64,000 bases of DNA from Crocinitomicaceae bacterium (lineage in GTDB: Bacteria; Bacteroidota; Bacteroidia; Flavobacteriales_D; Crocinitomicaceae), in the NCBI GenBank assembly GCA_016708105.1, contig JADJGJ010000001.1, forward strand, positions 124,001 through 188,000, read 5' to 3'. Shown here in pieces: positions 44,205 to 51,929 of the stretch. The translations under genes and the position numbers were made by a program. The notes under the pieces are model-generated. The model saw only the letters and a list, made by a program, of their open reading frames with translations. It made no database searches and was not told the origin of the DNA. Every line of letters begins with the position of its first letter. Position 1 is the first letter of the stretch.

Positions 44205-44614
44205 TGTTTATGAAAAAAGTAATCTACTTTCAAATAATCGTGCTGATGAGTATTTCTTTACTCACGCAATCATGTAATAAAGATGAAGGACCATTTTATC
44301 CTGATATGGATAATAGCATTGATACTATTGATCTAAGTTATGCAAATGATATCCAACCAATTTTCAATACCTATTGCACCGCTTGTCATAATGCATCACA
44401 CGCAAAATTGAATTTGTTGTCATGCTGTTCGTATGAACAACTTTGGGATGAAGGTTTTAGTGCGCCATATATTGATACGGTGAGTATTGAAACAGGGAAT
44501 CTGTATAAGCACATCACAGGCTCATTGTCAGCCATGCCGCCATCAGGCTTAATGCCCGAATATGAAATCAATAAAATATATCAATGGATTGCTCAGGGAG
44601 CAGAAAATAATTAG
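44204..44614 (+). CDS. Lipoprotein with c-type haem motif CTACH
   Basis: A 136-residue paralogue of the preceding gene. Lipobox LLTQSC, acidic linker, and haem motif CTACH in PIFNTYCTACHNASHAKL, followed by LYKHITGSLSAMPPSG and INKIYQWIAQGA with a possible Met ligand. The ATG at 44204 shares one base with the preceding stop; ATG 44210 is equally possible. Likely an outer-membrane-anchored monohaem cytochrome. Confidence 0.85.
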   Translation: MFMKKVIYFQIIVLMSISLLTQSCNKDEGPFYPDMDNSIDTIDLSYANDIQPIFNTYCTACHNASHAKLNLLSCCSYEQLWDEGFSAPYIDTVSIETGNLYKHITGSLSAMPPSGLMPEYEINKIYQWIAQGAENN

Positions 44615-44639
44615 GAAATAAAATTAAAATAAATTGAAT

Positions 44640-45065
44640 ATGAACTCAACAAAAAAAATCTACTACGGTACTATCATGTTTATCGCATCAATATTTATTG
44701 TTACAAGTTGCGCAAAAGAAAAACCTGAAGATCCGGTTGAACCGGTTGCCGATACAACGGATCCCGTGATTACCTACCTAACAACAATTGAATCTTTATA
44801 TGGCACTAGTCAAAAAGTGATCATTGATTTCAAAGTAAATGATGAGACAAAATTGAAGTCAGTTGAATTGACCGTGAAGAATACCACCATAGATTCAATT
44901 TATTTACATAGAATGGATATGAACGATGCCAAAGAATTTTTTGTAAAAGATTCTATTGTCACTAATCTGACAACCACCATGGCCAATTTCACAGTTGCAA
45001 TTGAAGCCATAGATTCAGCCGGGAATATTGCCTCATCGAGCAAAGGTTTTCACGTGATGGACTAA
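44640..45065 (+). CDS. Small lipoprotein with Ig-like (DUF4625-like) domain
   Basis: A 141-residue lipoprotein with signal ending FIVTSC, a PEDPVEPVAD linker and one beta-sandwich domain (VIIDFKVNDETKLKSVELTV, FTVAIEAIDSAGNIA) typical of Bacteroidota surface lipoproteins related to DUF4625. It has no cysteine other than the lipobox. Start chosen at ATG 44640; an in-frame TTG is at 44634. Last gene of the haem-protein cluster, followed by a terminator. Confidence 0.75.
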   Translation: MNSTKKIYYGTIMFIASIFIVTSCAKEKPEDPVEPVADTTDPVITYLTTIESLYGTSQKVIIDFKVNDETKLKSVELTVKNTTIDSIYLHRMDMNDAKEFFVKDSIVTNLTTTMANFTVAIEAIDSAGNIASSSKGFHVMD

Positions 45066-45087
45066 TTAAGCTCTATGATTAAATTTT

Positions 45088-45151
45088 AAAACCTGTTTTT
45101 TAGAAGTTCTCAGGTTTTTAAAACCGGGTGTCGGGAGTGGCATCCGGTTTT
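45088..45151 (+). terminator. Double hairpin terminator between convergent genes
   Basis: Hairpin 1: AAAACCTG (45088-45095) with CAGGTTTT (45111-45118). Hairpin 2: AAAACCGGGTG (45120-45130) with CATCCGGTTTT (45141-45151), followed by a T-run. Plus-strand termination is clear; the A-rich left sides could also serve the convergent minus-strand gene. Confidence 0.82.
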
Positions 45152-45160
45152 TTGTTTTTA

Positions 45161-45562
45161 TCAATCTAATTTTGCCTGTTTCTGCTCAAGCATTTTCTTA
45201 AATTTCAGCAGTGCTTTTCCATCAACAAGAATTTTGCTGTAGTGCAATTTTCTATCAAAATCATTTGCATGCACCATGATGTTGCCATGTTCAAATTTTA
45301 TATCGTCTGCTGAGTTGAATTTTGCTCTTCGCCGCGGCATACCAAATTGATTGTTCACCCATATTTCATTTTCTGTAACCACGATATAAGGTAAAAAATA
45401 CATAGGTAAACTGAGCACCAGCAATGCAATCACAATGAACCAGGTTTCACCCGTAGTTTTGTATCCTTTTTGCTCAGCCAAATAGGCAAGTACACCAATC
45501 AGAACAGCCAGCGCAACGGGCAGTGAAACGATGAGTTTATTGTATCCGATTTTTATTGACAT
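45161..45562 (-). CDS. Two-helix membrane protein, possible PH-like domain
   Basis: A 133-residue protein with two hydrophobic segments (about residues 10-28 and 41-62) followed by a beta-rich cytoplasmic part (VVTENEIWVNNQFGMPRRRA, DIKFEHGNIMVHAND) and a charged C-terminal helix. The layout is that of bacterial PH-domain membrane proteins. Function unknown. Confidence 0.7.
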   Translation of the reverse strand: MSIKIGYNKLIVSLPVALAVLIGVLAYLAEQKGYKTTGETWFIVIALLVLSLPMYFLPYIVVTENEIWVNNQFGMPRRRAKFNSADDIKFEHGNIMVHANDFDRKLHYSKILVDGKALLKFKKMLEQKQAKLD

Positions 45563-45642
45563 GAATTAAATGTTGAATGAATTGTTGCCTCAATTTGTTT
45601 AGAAATAAACTATAAAAATAATTCTTTGTTCCCAGTTATTTA

Positions 45643-45984
45643 TTATCCATTCTTGCGGATTAATTTAATTTCATTTGAAAGTATGGGAATGTCTTTTTGA
45701 ATAATTGACAAAATGAGTTCACAATCAACCGAATCATATGCGTGTGCTATGATATTTCGTATACCAATAATTTTCTTGGCAAAAGTGATTTGAATAGATG
45801 GCTTATAGGAAAATAATTTTCGTAAAGCTTCACCAATTATTTCCAAATCTCTCTCAACGGCGCGTTGAAGAACGATATCCTTTTGAAAAATAGAGAAATC
45901 ATTAGATGAAGTTGTCTTGATTGATTCAATCTCTTGAATAACAGATTCGATATTCAGGATATATTTCAGTATTTCAGGCCGCAT
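45643..45984 (-). CDS. hepT: HepT-family toxin (HEPN/DUF86)
   Basis: A 113-residue all-helical HEPN ribonuclease toxin of the MntA-HepT (type VII) system. The catalytic motif RX4HXY is present as RNIIAHAY. The start is taken as ATG 45984; an in-frame TTG at 45993 would add three residues. It overlaps the mntA stop by 11 nt, the standard antitoxin-toxin order. Confidence 0.92.
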   Translation of the reverse strand: MRPEILKYILNIESVIQEIESIKTTSSNDFSIFQKDIVLQRAVERDLEIIGEALRKLFSYKPSIQITFAKKIIGIRNIIAHAYDSVDCELILSIIQKDIPILSNEIKLIRKNG

Positions 45985-46285
45985 ACAAGTCAATTTTTGA
46001 CTTATAAATCTCTTCCTTCAGCACTGGGTTTTTTAGAGTTTTTACATTGAGAAGATCAATTTGTCGGCCGGTTATTTTTTCCAAATGTTCCTTTAGTGAG
46101 AAGTAATTATCTGCGTAGTCGATTAGAGGTATTTCTTCTGAAAATTCAACTAAAAAATCGACATCACTACTGTCATGCATAGAATTTTTTGCGGCAGAGC
46201 CAAAAAGAGAAACTGATTTAACACCATGTTTTCGACAAAGTGAAATAATTTCTACTAAATTATTTGAAATAAAAGGCGCCAACAT
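45974..46285 (-). CDS. mntA: MntA-type minimal nucleotidyltransferase antitoxin
   Basis: A 103-residue protein. The motif GSX10DXD (GSAAKNSMHDSSDVD) and the third acidic residue in RQIDLLNV are those of MNT antitoxins, which AMPylate HepT and so neutralise it. A -7 box TATCTTTG lies at 46290-46297, 4 nt before the ATG, so the mRNA may be leaderless. Confidence 0.92.
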   Translation of the reverse strand: MLAPFISNNLVEIISLCRKHGVKSVSLFGSAAKNSMHDSSDVDFLVEFSEEIPLIDYADNYFSLKEHLEKITGRQIDLLNVKTLKNPVLKEEIYKSKIDLYAA

Positions 46286-46289
46286 ATTT

Positions 46290-46297
46290 CAAAGATA
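46290..46297 (-). promoter_or_regulatory. -7 box of mntA-hepT, 4 nt from the start codon
   Basis: TATCTTTG on the minus strand followed by AAAT and ATG. With initiation a few nt after the -7 box the transcript would begin at or next to the start codon. Confidence 0.55.
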
Positions 46298-46327
46298 TTG
46301 AATTTTTGTCAAAAATCACGGCTTAGG

Positions 46328-46409
46328 TTGGTTATAAGCCTTTGCATGACAACAATATCTGCAAAAGTGCGAGGCCTGAAAGTGTTCTTCAAAATCAACC
46401 TATAACCAA
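46328..46409. repeat. Inverted repeat upstream of mntA
   Basis: TTGGTTATA (46328-46336) and TATAACCAA (46401-46409) are perfect 9-bp inverted copies 64 nt apart; TTTGCA/TGCAAA lie inside. The core GGTTATAA also appears at 9745 and 10242 in the cassette array. Confidence 0.55.
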
Positions 46410-46428
46410 TCAAATGCGTTGATGGGGT

Positions 46429-48486
46429 CTATTTCAAGTGCTTATCTAACCACGCATAAAATTCACGATGCCAAATGATGGCATTTTGCGGTTGCAATAC
46501 AAAGTGATTTTCATCCGGAAACAAAATGAGTTTACTTTCAATGCCTTTGAGTTGCAATGCCTGAAAGGCTTCAAGGCCTTGGTTAAGCGGAACACGAAAG
46601 TCTTGCTCACCATGAAAAATTAGCATAGGCGTGTTCCAGTTTTCTACTTTGCGGTGAGGTGAATTGTCAATATATTCTTGTGTCAATTTCACATTATAAT
46701 ATTCACCACCAATATCACTGTTTGCAAAAAATAATTCTTCAGTTGTACCATACCAACTTTCTAAATTGAATAATCCGCAGTGAGATATAAAACACTTGAA
46801 ACGGTTTTCATGCACGCCTGCAAGATAGTAAACTGAGTAACCTCCATAACTTGCACCAACGGCACCAATTTTATCTGCATTGATATAGGGTTCTTTTTTC
46901 ATTTCATCTACCGCTGCCAAATAATCTTCAATAGGTTGTCCTCCCCAGTCTTCACGTATGGCGTCGTTCCACTCTTGTCCAAATCCCGGCAAGCCTCTCC
47001 GGTTTGGTGCAATGACAATATAACCATGTGCAGCCATTAACTGAAAATTCCAACGGTATGAAAAAAATTGTGACACCGCACTTTGTGGTCCACCCTGGCA
47101 ATAAAGTAATGCCGGATATTTTTTTGTTTTATCAAAATCTGGCGGATAAATAATCCACACCAATTCTTTTTTTCCATCGGTGGTGGTTATCCATCTTTTT
47201 TCTATAGGTCCGGTTTTTATCTTGTCATAAATTTCTTTGTTCACATCGGTAATGGCTGTTTGTTCACCTTTTTTCAATGATACTTTGTAAATATCCAATG
47301 GATGATTCATGTTTTGTCTTCCGCCAATTAAATAATCACCGGCAAATGAAATTGAGGTATAGTCATGATCTCCGGTGGTAAGTTGTTTTGATTGTTTTGA
47401 TTTCATATCATATTCAAATAACTGAAATGTTGCTTCAGTTACTGATTTGAAATACATTTTATCTCCCTTAGGTGACCAGCAAAAAGCACTCACTGTTAAA
47501 TCAAAACCGGCAGTTAAATTGGTAATTTGTTTAGTAGTTAAATCATATACTACAATATCATTTTTATCAGCTTCATAACCATCTGTTTTCATGCTCAGCC
47601 AAGCAATTTTAGAGCCGTCGGCAGCGTAGGCAGGGTCAACATCATAGCCTTTCATGCCTTCTGATAAATTAGTGGTAGTTTTTGCTGCAATGTCATAGGC
47701 GTAAATGTCAGAGTTGGTACTGGTAGCAAATTCTTTTCCTGAAAATTTTTTGCACACATACAAAATAGTTTTGTTGTCAGGTGAAATAGTAAAATGTTCA
47801 ATTCCGCCCATAGGTTTTAGCGGACAATCAAAAATTTCACCGCTCATTATATCGGTCCCTTCTGCCTGAACTTTACCATCTACTAAGGGTGAAAAAAACA
47901 CATGTGATCTTATGCCGTCCTCCCACTCACTCCAATGGCGGTACATCAAATCTTCATAAATACGCACGTTTGATTCAGGCATGTCCGTATGTATTTCTGC
48001 ACCCGTGTATTTTTCTGTTTTTACATCTTTTGAATACACCAGCAAGGTTTGATCTGCTGATAATTTATAACCGCTTATTCCGTCAGCAATGAATGAAACT
48101 TGTTGTGTTATCTTGCCATCTGTACTAATTGAAAAAATATTCATTCCCTGTTCAGCTTTTGCAATATAGAAAATTGATTTGCCGTCTTTAGCCCAGGTAA
48201 TATTGTACTCAGTGCCTTTTGTAGTTGTAAGTTGACTAATGATTCCACCCGCAACGGGTACCAAATAAATATTGCTTTCTGATGAATTTTCTGCCACGTT
48301 ATATTCGCGCAAGGTAAACGCCACGGTAGAGTAATCAGGTGAAACAGCAATCTCACCTATGCGTTTTAATTTCCACAGCAAGTCTTCCGTTAGTCTGTCT
48401 TGTGGCAATCGGTTTGATGTACTTTGCGCAAATGTTGTCCCTGCTAAAAGGGTTAATGTAAATAGCAAAAATTTTCTCGCGTTCAT
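46429..48486 (-). CDS. S9-family prolyl oligopeptidase-like peptidase
   Basis: A 685-residue secreted serine peptidase with signal peptide MNARKFLLFTLTLLAGTTFAQ. The N-terminal 400 residues form a beta-propeller (VSPDYSTVAFTLREY, ITWAKDGKSIFY, FCWSPKGDKMYFKS), and the C-terminal alpha/beta hydrolase has the nucleophile in GASYGGY, the Asp in HGEQDFRVP and the His in DENHFV. It resembles the acylaminoacyl-peptidase/DPP-like group that trims peptides in the periplasm. Confidence 0.93.
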   Translation of the reverse strand: MNARKFLLFTLTLLAGTTFAQSTSNRLPQDRLTEDLLWKLKRIGEIAVSPDYSTVAFTLREYNVAENSSESNIYLVPVAGGIISQLTTTKGTEYNITWAKDGKSIFYIAKAEQGMNIFSISTDGKITQQVSFIADGISGYKLSADQTLLVYSKDVKTEKYTGAEIHTDMPESNVRIYEDLMYRHWSEWEDGIRSHVFFSPLVDGKVQAEGTDIMSGEIFDCPLKPMGGIEHFTISPDNKTILYVCKKFSGKEFATSTNSDIYAYDIAAKTTTNLSEGMKGYDVDPAYAADGSKIAWLSMKTDGYEADKNDIVVYDLTTKQITNLTAGFDLTVSAFCWSPKGDKMYFKSVTEATFQLFEYDMKSKQSKQLTTGDHDYTSISFAGDYLIGGRQNMNHPLDIYKVSLKKGEQTAITDVNKEIYDKIKTGPIEKRWITTTDGKKELVWIIYPPDFDKTKKYPALLYCQGGPQSAVSQFFSYRWNFQLMAAHGYIVIAPNRRGLPGFGQEWNDAIREDWGGQPIEDYLAAVDEMKKEPYINADKIGAVGASYGGYSVYYLAGVHENRFKCFISHCGLFNLESWYGTTEELFFANSDIGGEYYNVKLTQEYIDNSPHRKVENWNTPMLIFHGEQDFRVPLNQGLEAFQALQLKGIESKLILFPDENHFVLQPQNAIIWHREFYAWLDKHLK

Positions 48487-48637
48487 GGGGTTTATAGTTT
48501 TAATGCTTGTTCGTTTTGATAAAATTAAGCAATATTACATTACCTGATTATTTTTGTTTCATTGAAAACAACTGGTTGTCATCTGCTATAGTATTTTCAC
48601 AAGAATTACCGTATCTCTACAGTAGGCAATGGCCCTA

Positions 48638-49852
48638 TCATTCCACCACCTGCCTAATCAAAAATTTGCTTGGTAAATAAGATACCAATGCACCCAGCAC
48701 GCAGGTAATGCTCAAAATTAAAATCAAATCAGTCAGTTCAAAATAAACCGGAAAAATTTCTTGCAATTCTTCATCCAACATAACAAAGCCAAATGTTTGT
48801 TGTAAAAAACAAATACCATAACCAAGTCCTAGCCCCAGTGCCAGCCCAAAAAAGTTTATCAATAATCCTTCATAAAAAAATATGCGCACTAACTGAATTT
48901 TTGTAGCGCCCATGGCCCTTATGGTTTGTAAATTATTTCTCTTCTCAAGCACCAGCATTGTGATGGATGAAACCAAAGTAAACGTTACCATAAAAAATAT
49001 AAAAGTCAAAAACAAAACAATCAACCATTTTTCCATCTGGCTGGTTTGGTAAATCAATTGGTTTTGTTCAAAATGCGTACGCACTTTAAATCCTTTACCT
49101 AGTAAGGCTGACAGTTCTAATTTTTTTGACTCCAGGTCAGTTCCCTCTTCAAACTGCATTTCAATTGCGCTAATTTCATTATTAAAGTTTAGCACCTCTT
49201 CAGCAAAAGCCAGCGGAACCACCAGCACACTTTCATCAACACGGTTATTAAACGCAAATGCACCGGCAATTGAAATTTTTGATGTCGTAAATCCATCAAT
49301 ACTTCCGGTTTTTATTTTTTCATTTTTGTTAGGTACATAAATGGTAATTACATCATACGGTATATCTTGTTGAGTAATGTAACCGGCTAAATTTATCAAA
49401 GCGCCAACACCAATTATGCCCAATTCTCCAAATTCATCTTCCAACAAAGCTTCCCCATCTTGCAAGTGATCTTCCATTTCACTCATTGCAATAAAAGGCG
49501 GTTCAACACCTTTCATCAAGCCAATAATAAATTGCTCTTCATTTTTAAGAATCACAATTTCTTCAATCACCTCTGTGCTGTTAACTAAACCATCCACTTC
49601 ATAAATTGTAGGCGGAACGTAATCACGGCTAAAGCTTTTTGTTTTGACTGATTCAATGCGTATATCCTGCTCATACGCACTGTTAATCTCCATCACAAAA
49701 TGTTCAAGTCCGTTAAAGGCTGACAGCACTATAACTAGTGCCATAGTTGAAATAGCAATGCCCACCACTGATATGGTTGAAATAATATTAATGGCATTGT
49801 GCGTTTTCTTTGAAAACAGGTAACGTTTGGCTATGAAAAATGAGGCGTTCAT
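48638..49852 (-). CDS. FtsX/LolE-type ABC transporter permease
   Basis: A 404-residue protein with one N-terminal helix (about 19-45), a large periplasmic MacB-like domain and three C-terminal helices (about 275-300, 320-345 and 370-395). The start FIAKRYLFSKKTHNAINIIS and the segment NLQTIRAMGATKIQLVRIFF are typical of LolC/E permeases, which extract lipoproteins. The ATPase partner is not adjacent. It overlaps rbfA by 4 nt. Confidence 0.9.
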   Translation of the reverse strand: MNASFFIAKRYLFSKKTHNAINIISTISVVGIAISTMALVIVLSAFNGLEHFVMEINSAYEQDIRIESVKTKSFSRDYVPPTIYEVDGLVNSTEVIEEIVILKNEEQFIIGLMKGVEPPFIAMSEMEDHLQDGEALLEDEFGELGIIGVGALINLAGYITQQDIPYDVITIYVPNKNEKIKTGSIDGFTTSKISIAGAFAFNNRVDESVLVVPLAFAEEVLNFNNEISAIEMQFEEGTDLESKKLELSALLGKGFKVRTHFEQNQLIYQTSQMEKWLIVLFLTFIFFMVTFTLVSSITMLVLEKRNNLQTIRAMGATKIQLVRIFFYEGLLINFFGLALGLGLGYGICFLQQTFGFVMLDEELQEIFPVYFELTDLILILSITCVLGALVSYLPSKFLIRQVVE

Positions 49853-50190
49853 TTTCCCTTCAACAGTTTGTCTATTTTTTCTGAATAATCCAGTGAGTCA
49901 TCTATCTCAAATGCAAATTCCGGAATTTTTCGCAGCGTTTTCCCCAGGCGTTTTCCCATCTCATACCTTATTTGAGGTTTGTGGTGGTTAATATTATCAA
50001 ACACCACTTTTCGGTCAGGCACACCAAAAATGCTTAAAAAAACTTTTGCAAATGACAAGTCAGGCGCAACTCTCACGGCAGTGGCAGTAACCATTGCACC
50101 CTTGCACACCGTGCGTGACTCTTCTCTGAAATAGGTGCTGAATTCTTGTTGAATAAGCGCCTCAAATTTCTGCTGTCTAATTGAACCCAT
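49849..50190 (-). CDS. rbfA: Ribosome-binding factor A
   Basis: A 113-residue 30S assembly factor with a KH-type fold. Conserved segments are the N-terminal helix IRQQKFEALIQQEFSTYF, VTATAVRVAPDLSFAKVFLS and the C-terminal RKIPEFAFEIDDSLDYSEKI. A TACTTTTG -7 box at 50195-50202 lies 4 nt before the ATG. Confidence 0.95.
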   Translation of the reverse strand: MGSIRQQKFEALIQQEFSTYFREESRTVCKGAMVTATAVRVAPDLSFAKVFLSIFGVPDRKVVFDNINHHKPQIRYEMGKRLGKTLRKIPEFAFEIDDSLDYSEKIDKLLKGK

Positions 50191-50194
50191 GGTG

Positions 50195-50202
50195 CAAAAG
50201 TA
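50195..50202 (-). promoter_or_regulatory. -7 box of rbfA, 4 nt from the start codon
   Basis: TACTTTTG on the minus strand, then CACC and ATG. Suggests a leaderless mRNA. Confidence 0.5.
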
Positions 50203-50480
50203 CGTATTCTGCGCCGTAGTTCAATCAGCTTAATGTCACACCCATTGGTTAACCAAAAATCAAACTTTCAGCTCGCTTTTGAATCAGGTCATTTGTGTGA
50301 TATAAAAAATTTTCAGGCTGCCCGGGCGCGCTTTCCGCTCTTAGTTGCGCATTTGCTTTTCTGTTCAGCTGTATTTGTTGAAGTAGCTTCCCTTGGTCGC
50401 TCATCAACAAATCGCTTCACAAAAAAATCAAACACGCAAGCTATCCGCTGCAATCGCTGGCAGGGGTTGAGTATTCCGCA
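50203..50480. other. Gene-free region with palindrome and direct repeat
   Basis: It contains the perfect palindrome TTGGTTAACCAA (50245-50256), a GC-rich block (around 50325-50345) unlike its neighbours, and the left 28-nt direct repeat (50438-50465). An 83-codon open frame at 50233-50484 has no protein-like features. Confidence 0.5.
50438..50465. repeat. 28-nt direct repeat, left copy
   Basis: Identical to 51783-51810 except for one base; the shared core is CCGCTGCAATCGCTGGCAG plus GG. The two copies bracket the PIN-domain gene and its partner with nothing else between. Confidence 0.85.
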
Positions 50481-50951
50481 TTAAAAAAGTTCTCCATTAT
50501 AAACATTCAATGGAATTTCCATATCAAGTAATTCAATTGAATATTCTCTTGCATCTTGAATTGGACGCATTATTTGCCCAAATGATTTTTTATCCTTTGT
50601 TATGTAGCCATCTATTCCCCTGTTGTATATTTGAGCAATCAGTTTGCAATCATCCTTGATAACATTTCGTTCTATATTGGCTACTTGTTTTTTGTTATCA
50701 ATCAATATAGCGTGGAATTCACCTGCGGTTTTTCCATCAAAAAAATCGAACGGAATAATCTTAACAAATTCTATTGGCAAGTTGTTAGCATCGTCCTTAA
50801 CTGAATATTCTGCAATAACAATCGTTGACAAGTACATATCAATTTTCTTTTCAAGAAAATACTTGAAATAATCCTTTGCATTTTGATGCAAAGGATCATT
50901 GTTTTTGAGCAGTCTTATACAGAATGATGTGTCAAGTAGAATACTATCCAT
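50481..50951 (-). CDS. PIN-domain ribonuclease (VapC-like)
   Basis: A 156-residue PIN-fold protein. The acidic catalytic set is visible: Asp in ILLDTSFCIRLL near the N-terminus, Glu in STIVIAEYS, Asp in VIKDDCKLIAQ, and Asp in GYITKDKKSF. PIN toxins cut tRNA or rRNA. The start is taken as ATG 50951; an in-frame GTG is at 50957. It overlaps the upstream gene by 8 nt, so the two are co-translated. The partner is not a VapB-like DNA-binding protein, so the toxin assignment is inferred. Confidence 0.82.
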   Translation of the reverse strand: MDSILLDTSFCIRLLKNNDPLHQNAKDYFKYFLEKKIDMYLSTIVIAEYSVKDDANNLPIEFVKIIPFDFFDGKTAGEFHAILIDNKKQVANIERNVIKDDCKLIAQIYNRGIDGYITKDKKSFGQIMRPIQDAREYSIELLDMEIPLNVYNGELF

Positions 50952-51720
50952 TTGCACCTCCCCGTATTTGTTTCAACCACAAATCCACATTAGTTACAGG
51001 GTTCCATACAACTGAAGCTCGATTTATCAATAGATCTAATTTATGCTCGTTGTAGTTTGGATTATAAGTTATATAATCAATAAGTTTTAAATCAAACGGT
51101 TTTCCATCTTCAAGATTTTGCTTGCCTTTTGCTCGTACGCCATAAATTTTGAACAATCGCTTCTCTCCTTCTAATAGTTGTTGCTCTGTTGCACTGATAA
51201 TTAATTTACCATATTCTTTAGTTAATAAGTGAAAATTAGGATTATTTCCGCCCTCTTCATTGATCTTACCGTACAAAATAAACTCAGTTTCAATATAGGT
51301 TGCTGCAACTCTAAAATATGAAGTCTCTTTATTGATGATTAAAATAGGTTCTGTAAATGATGAGCTTAAAAATGAAATTTCAAGATTGTTTTCAGCTGCT
51401 TTGCGTTGAAATTTGTCAATAATTTCTGCTCTTTTGTTGTCTAAAAAATCTACATTGCCCCTGTTTTTAATTTCTGCTGTAATACCGTTAAAAAGTAACA
51501 CTGCTGAAATTGGAAGATAAAAAACATTTCTGGCTGATCCCTCCTCAAGCTTGTAAGAAATATGTGGTCGTTCAGCCTTTTCATTCCTTGTCGGATATAA
51601 AAAAGTTTCAACATCGTTAATTATTTCTTTAATTTCAGAAATATCAATATCGTTGGGCTTTAGTCGTTTCTTTCCAACTACACCTTCTATTTTAACTTCT
51701 ATGAATCCCTGTTCTTCCAC
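50944..51720 (-). CDS. Unknown protein paired with PIN-domain nuclease
   Basis: A 258-residue cytoplasmic protein starting at GTG 51720 (no in-frame ATG nearby). N-terminal part: FIEVKIEGVVGKKRLKPNDI, DVETFLYP and ERPHISYKLEEGSARNVFYL; the middle and C-terminal parts are mixed alpha/beta with no catalytic motif I recognise. It precedes and overlaps the PIN gene, a position usual for antitoxins, but it is much larger than typical type II antitoxins and has no visible helix-turn-helix. A TAAATTTA box within a GTAAATTTAC palindrome lies 4 nt before the GTG. Confidence 0.65.
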   Translation of the reverse strand: MEEQGFIEVKIEGVVGKKRLKPNDIDISEIKEIINDVETFLYPTRNEKAERPHISYKLEEGSARNVFYLPISAVLLFNGITAEIKNRGNVDFLDNKRAEIIDKFQRKAAENNLEISFLSSSFTEPILIINKETSYFRVAATYIETEFILYGKINEEGGNNPNFHLLTKEYGKLIISATEQQLLEGEKRLFKIYGVRAKGKQNLEDGKPFDLKLIDYITYNPNYNEHKLDLLINRASVVWNPVTNVDLWLKQIRGGANG

Positions 51721-51724
51721 AACG

Positions 51725-51732
51725 TAAATTTA
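51725..51732 (-). promoter_or_regulatory. Candidate -7 box with palindrome before the PIN operon
   Basis: TAAATTTA, one mismatch to consensus, 4 nt before the GTG; it lies within GTAAATTTAC, which could be an operator. Confidence 0.4.
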
Positions 51733-51782
51733 CATAAATTAATCAAATCATGACATCCTCTTTTATCGCAATAGTGAATAGA

Positions 51783-51810
51783 AAGCTAACCGCTGCAATC
51801 GCTGGCAGGG
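51783..51810. repeat. 28-nt direct repeat, right copy
   Basis: Matches 50438-50465 with one mismatch. It is followed at once by the partial REP-like piece GTAGGCGCAAGTAGG (51819 onward) and the full palindrome at 51838-51871. Confidence 0.85.
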
Positions 51811-51837
51811 TCTTTCGGGTAGGCGCAAGTAGGTCAT

Positions 51838-51871
51838 CCAGTAGGCGCAGGTCGCGACCTGCGGCTACTGG
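51838..51871. repeat. REP-like palindrome, second site
   Basis: A 34-nt near-perfect palindrome centred on CAGGTCGCGACCTG, with outer arms CCAGTAG/CTACTGG and one G-G mismatch. Shares GTAGGCGCAGGTCGCG with the structure at 13200-13227. Confidence 0.82.
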
Positions 51872-51917
51872 AAAACTAAAATGTATATTCAATATGGAAT
51901 AAGCTCAAAATTCAAAT

Positions 51918-51925
51918 TAACTTTG
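51918..51925 (+). promoter_or_regulatory. -7 box of the ABC exporter gene, 4 nt from the GTG start
   Basis: TAACTTTG, exact consensus, then GCTT and GTG. Supports GTG 51930 as the start and a leaderless mRNA. Confidence 0.5.
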
Positions 51926-51929
51926 GCTT

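Noticed and set aside
50233..50484. 83-codon open frame upstream of the PIN operon
   Set aside because: It covers the palindrome, a GC-rich block and the direct repeat; no homology pattern is visible.
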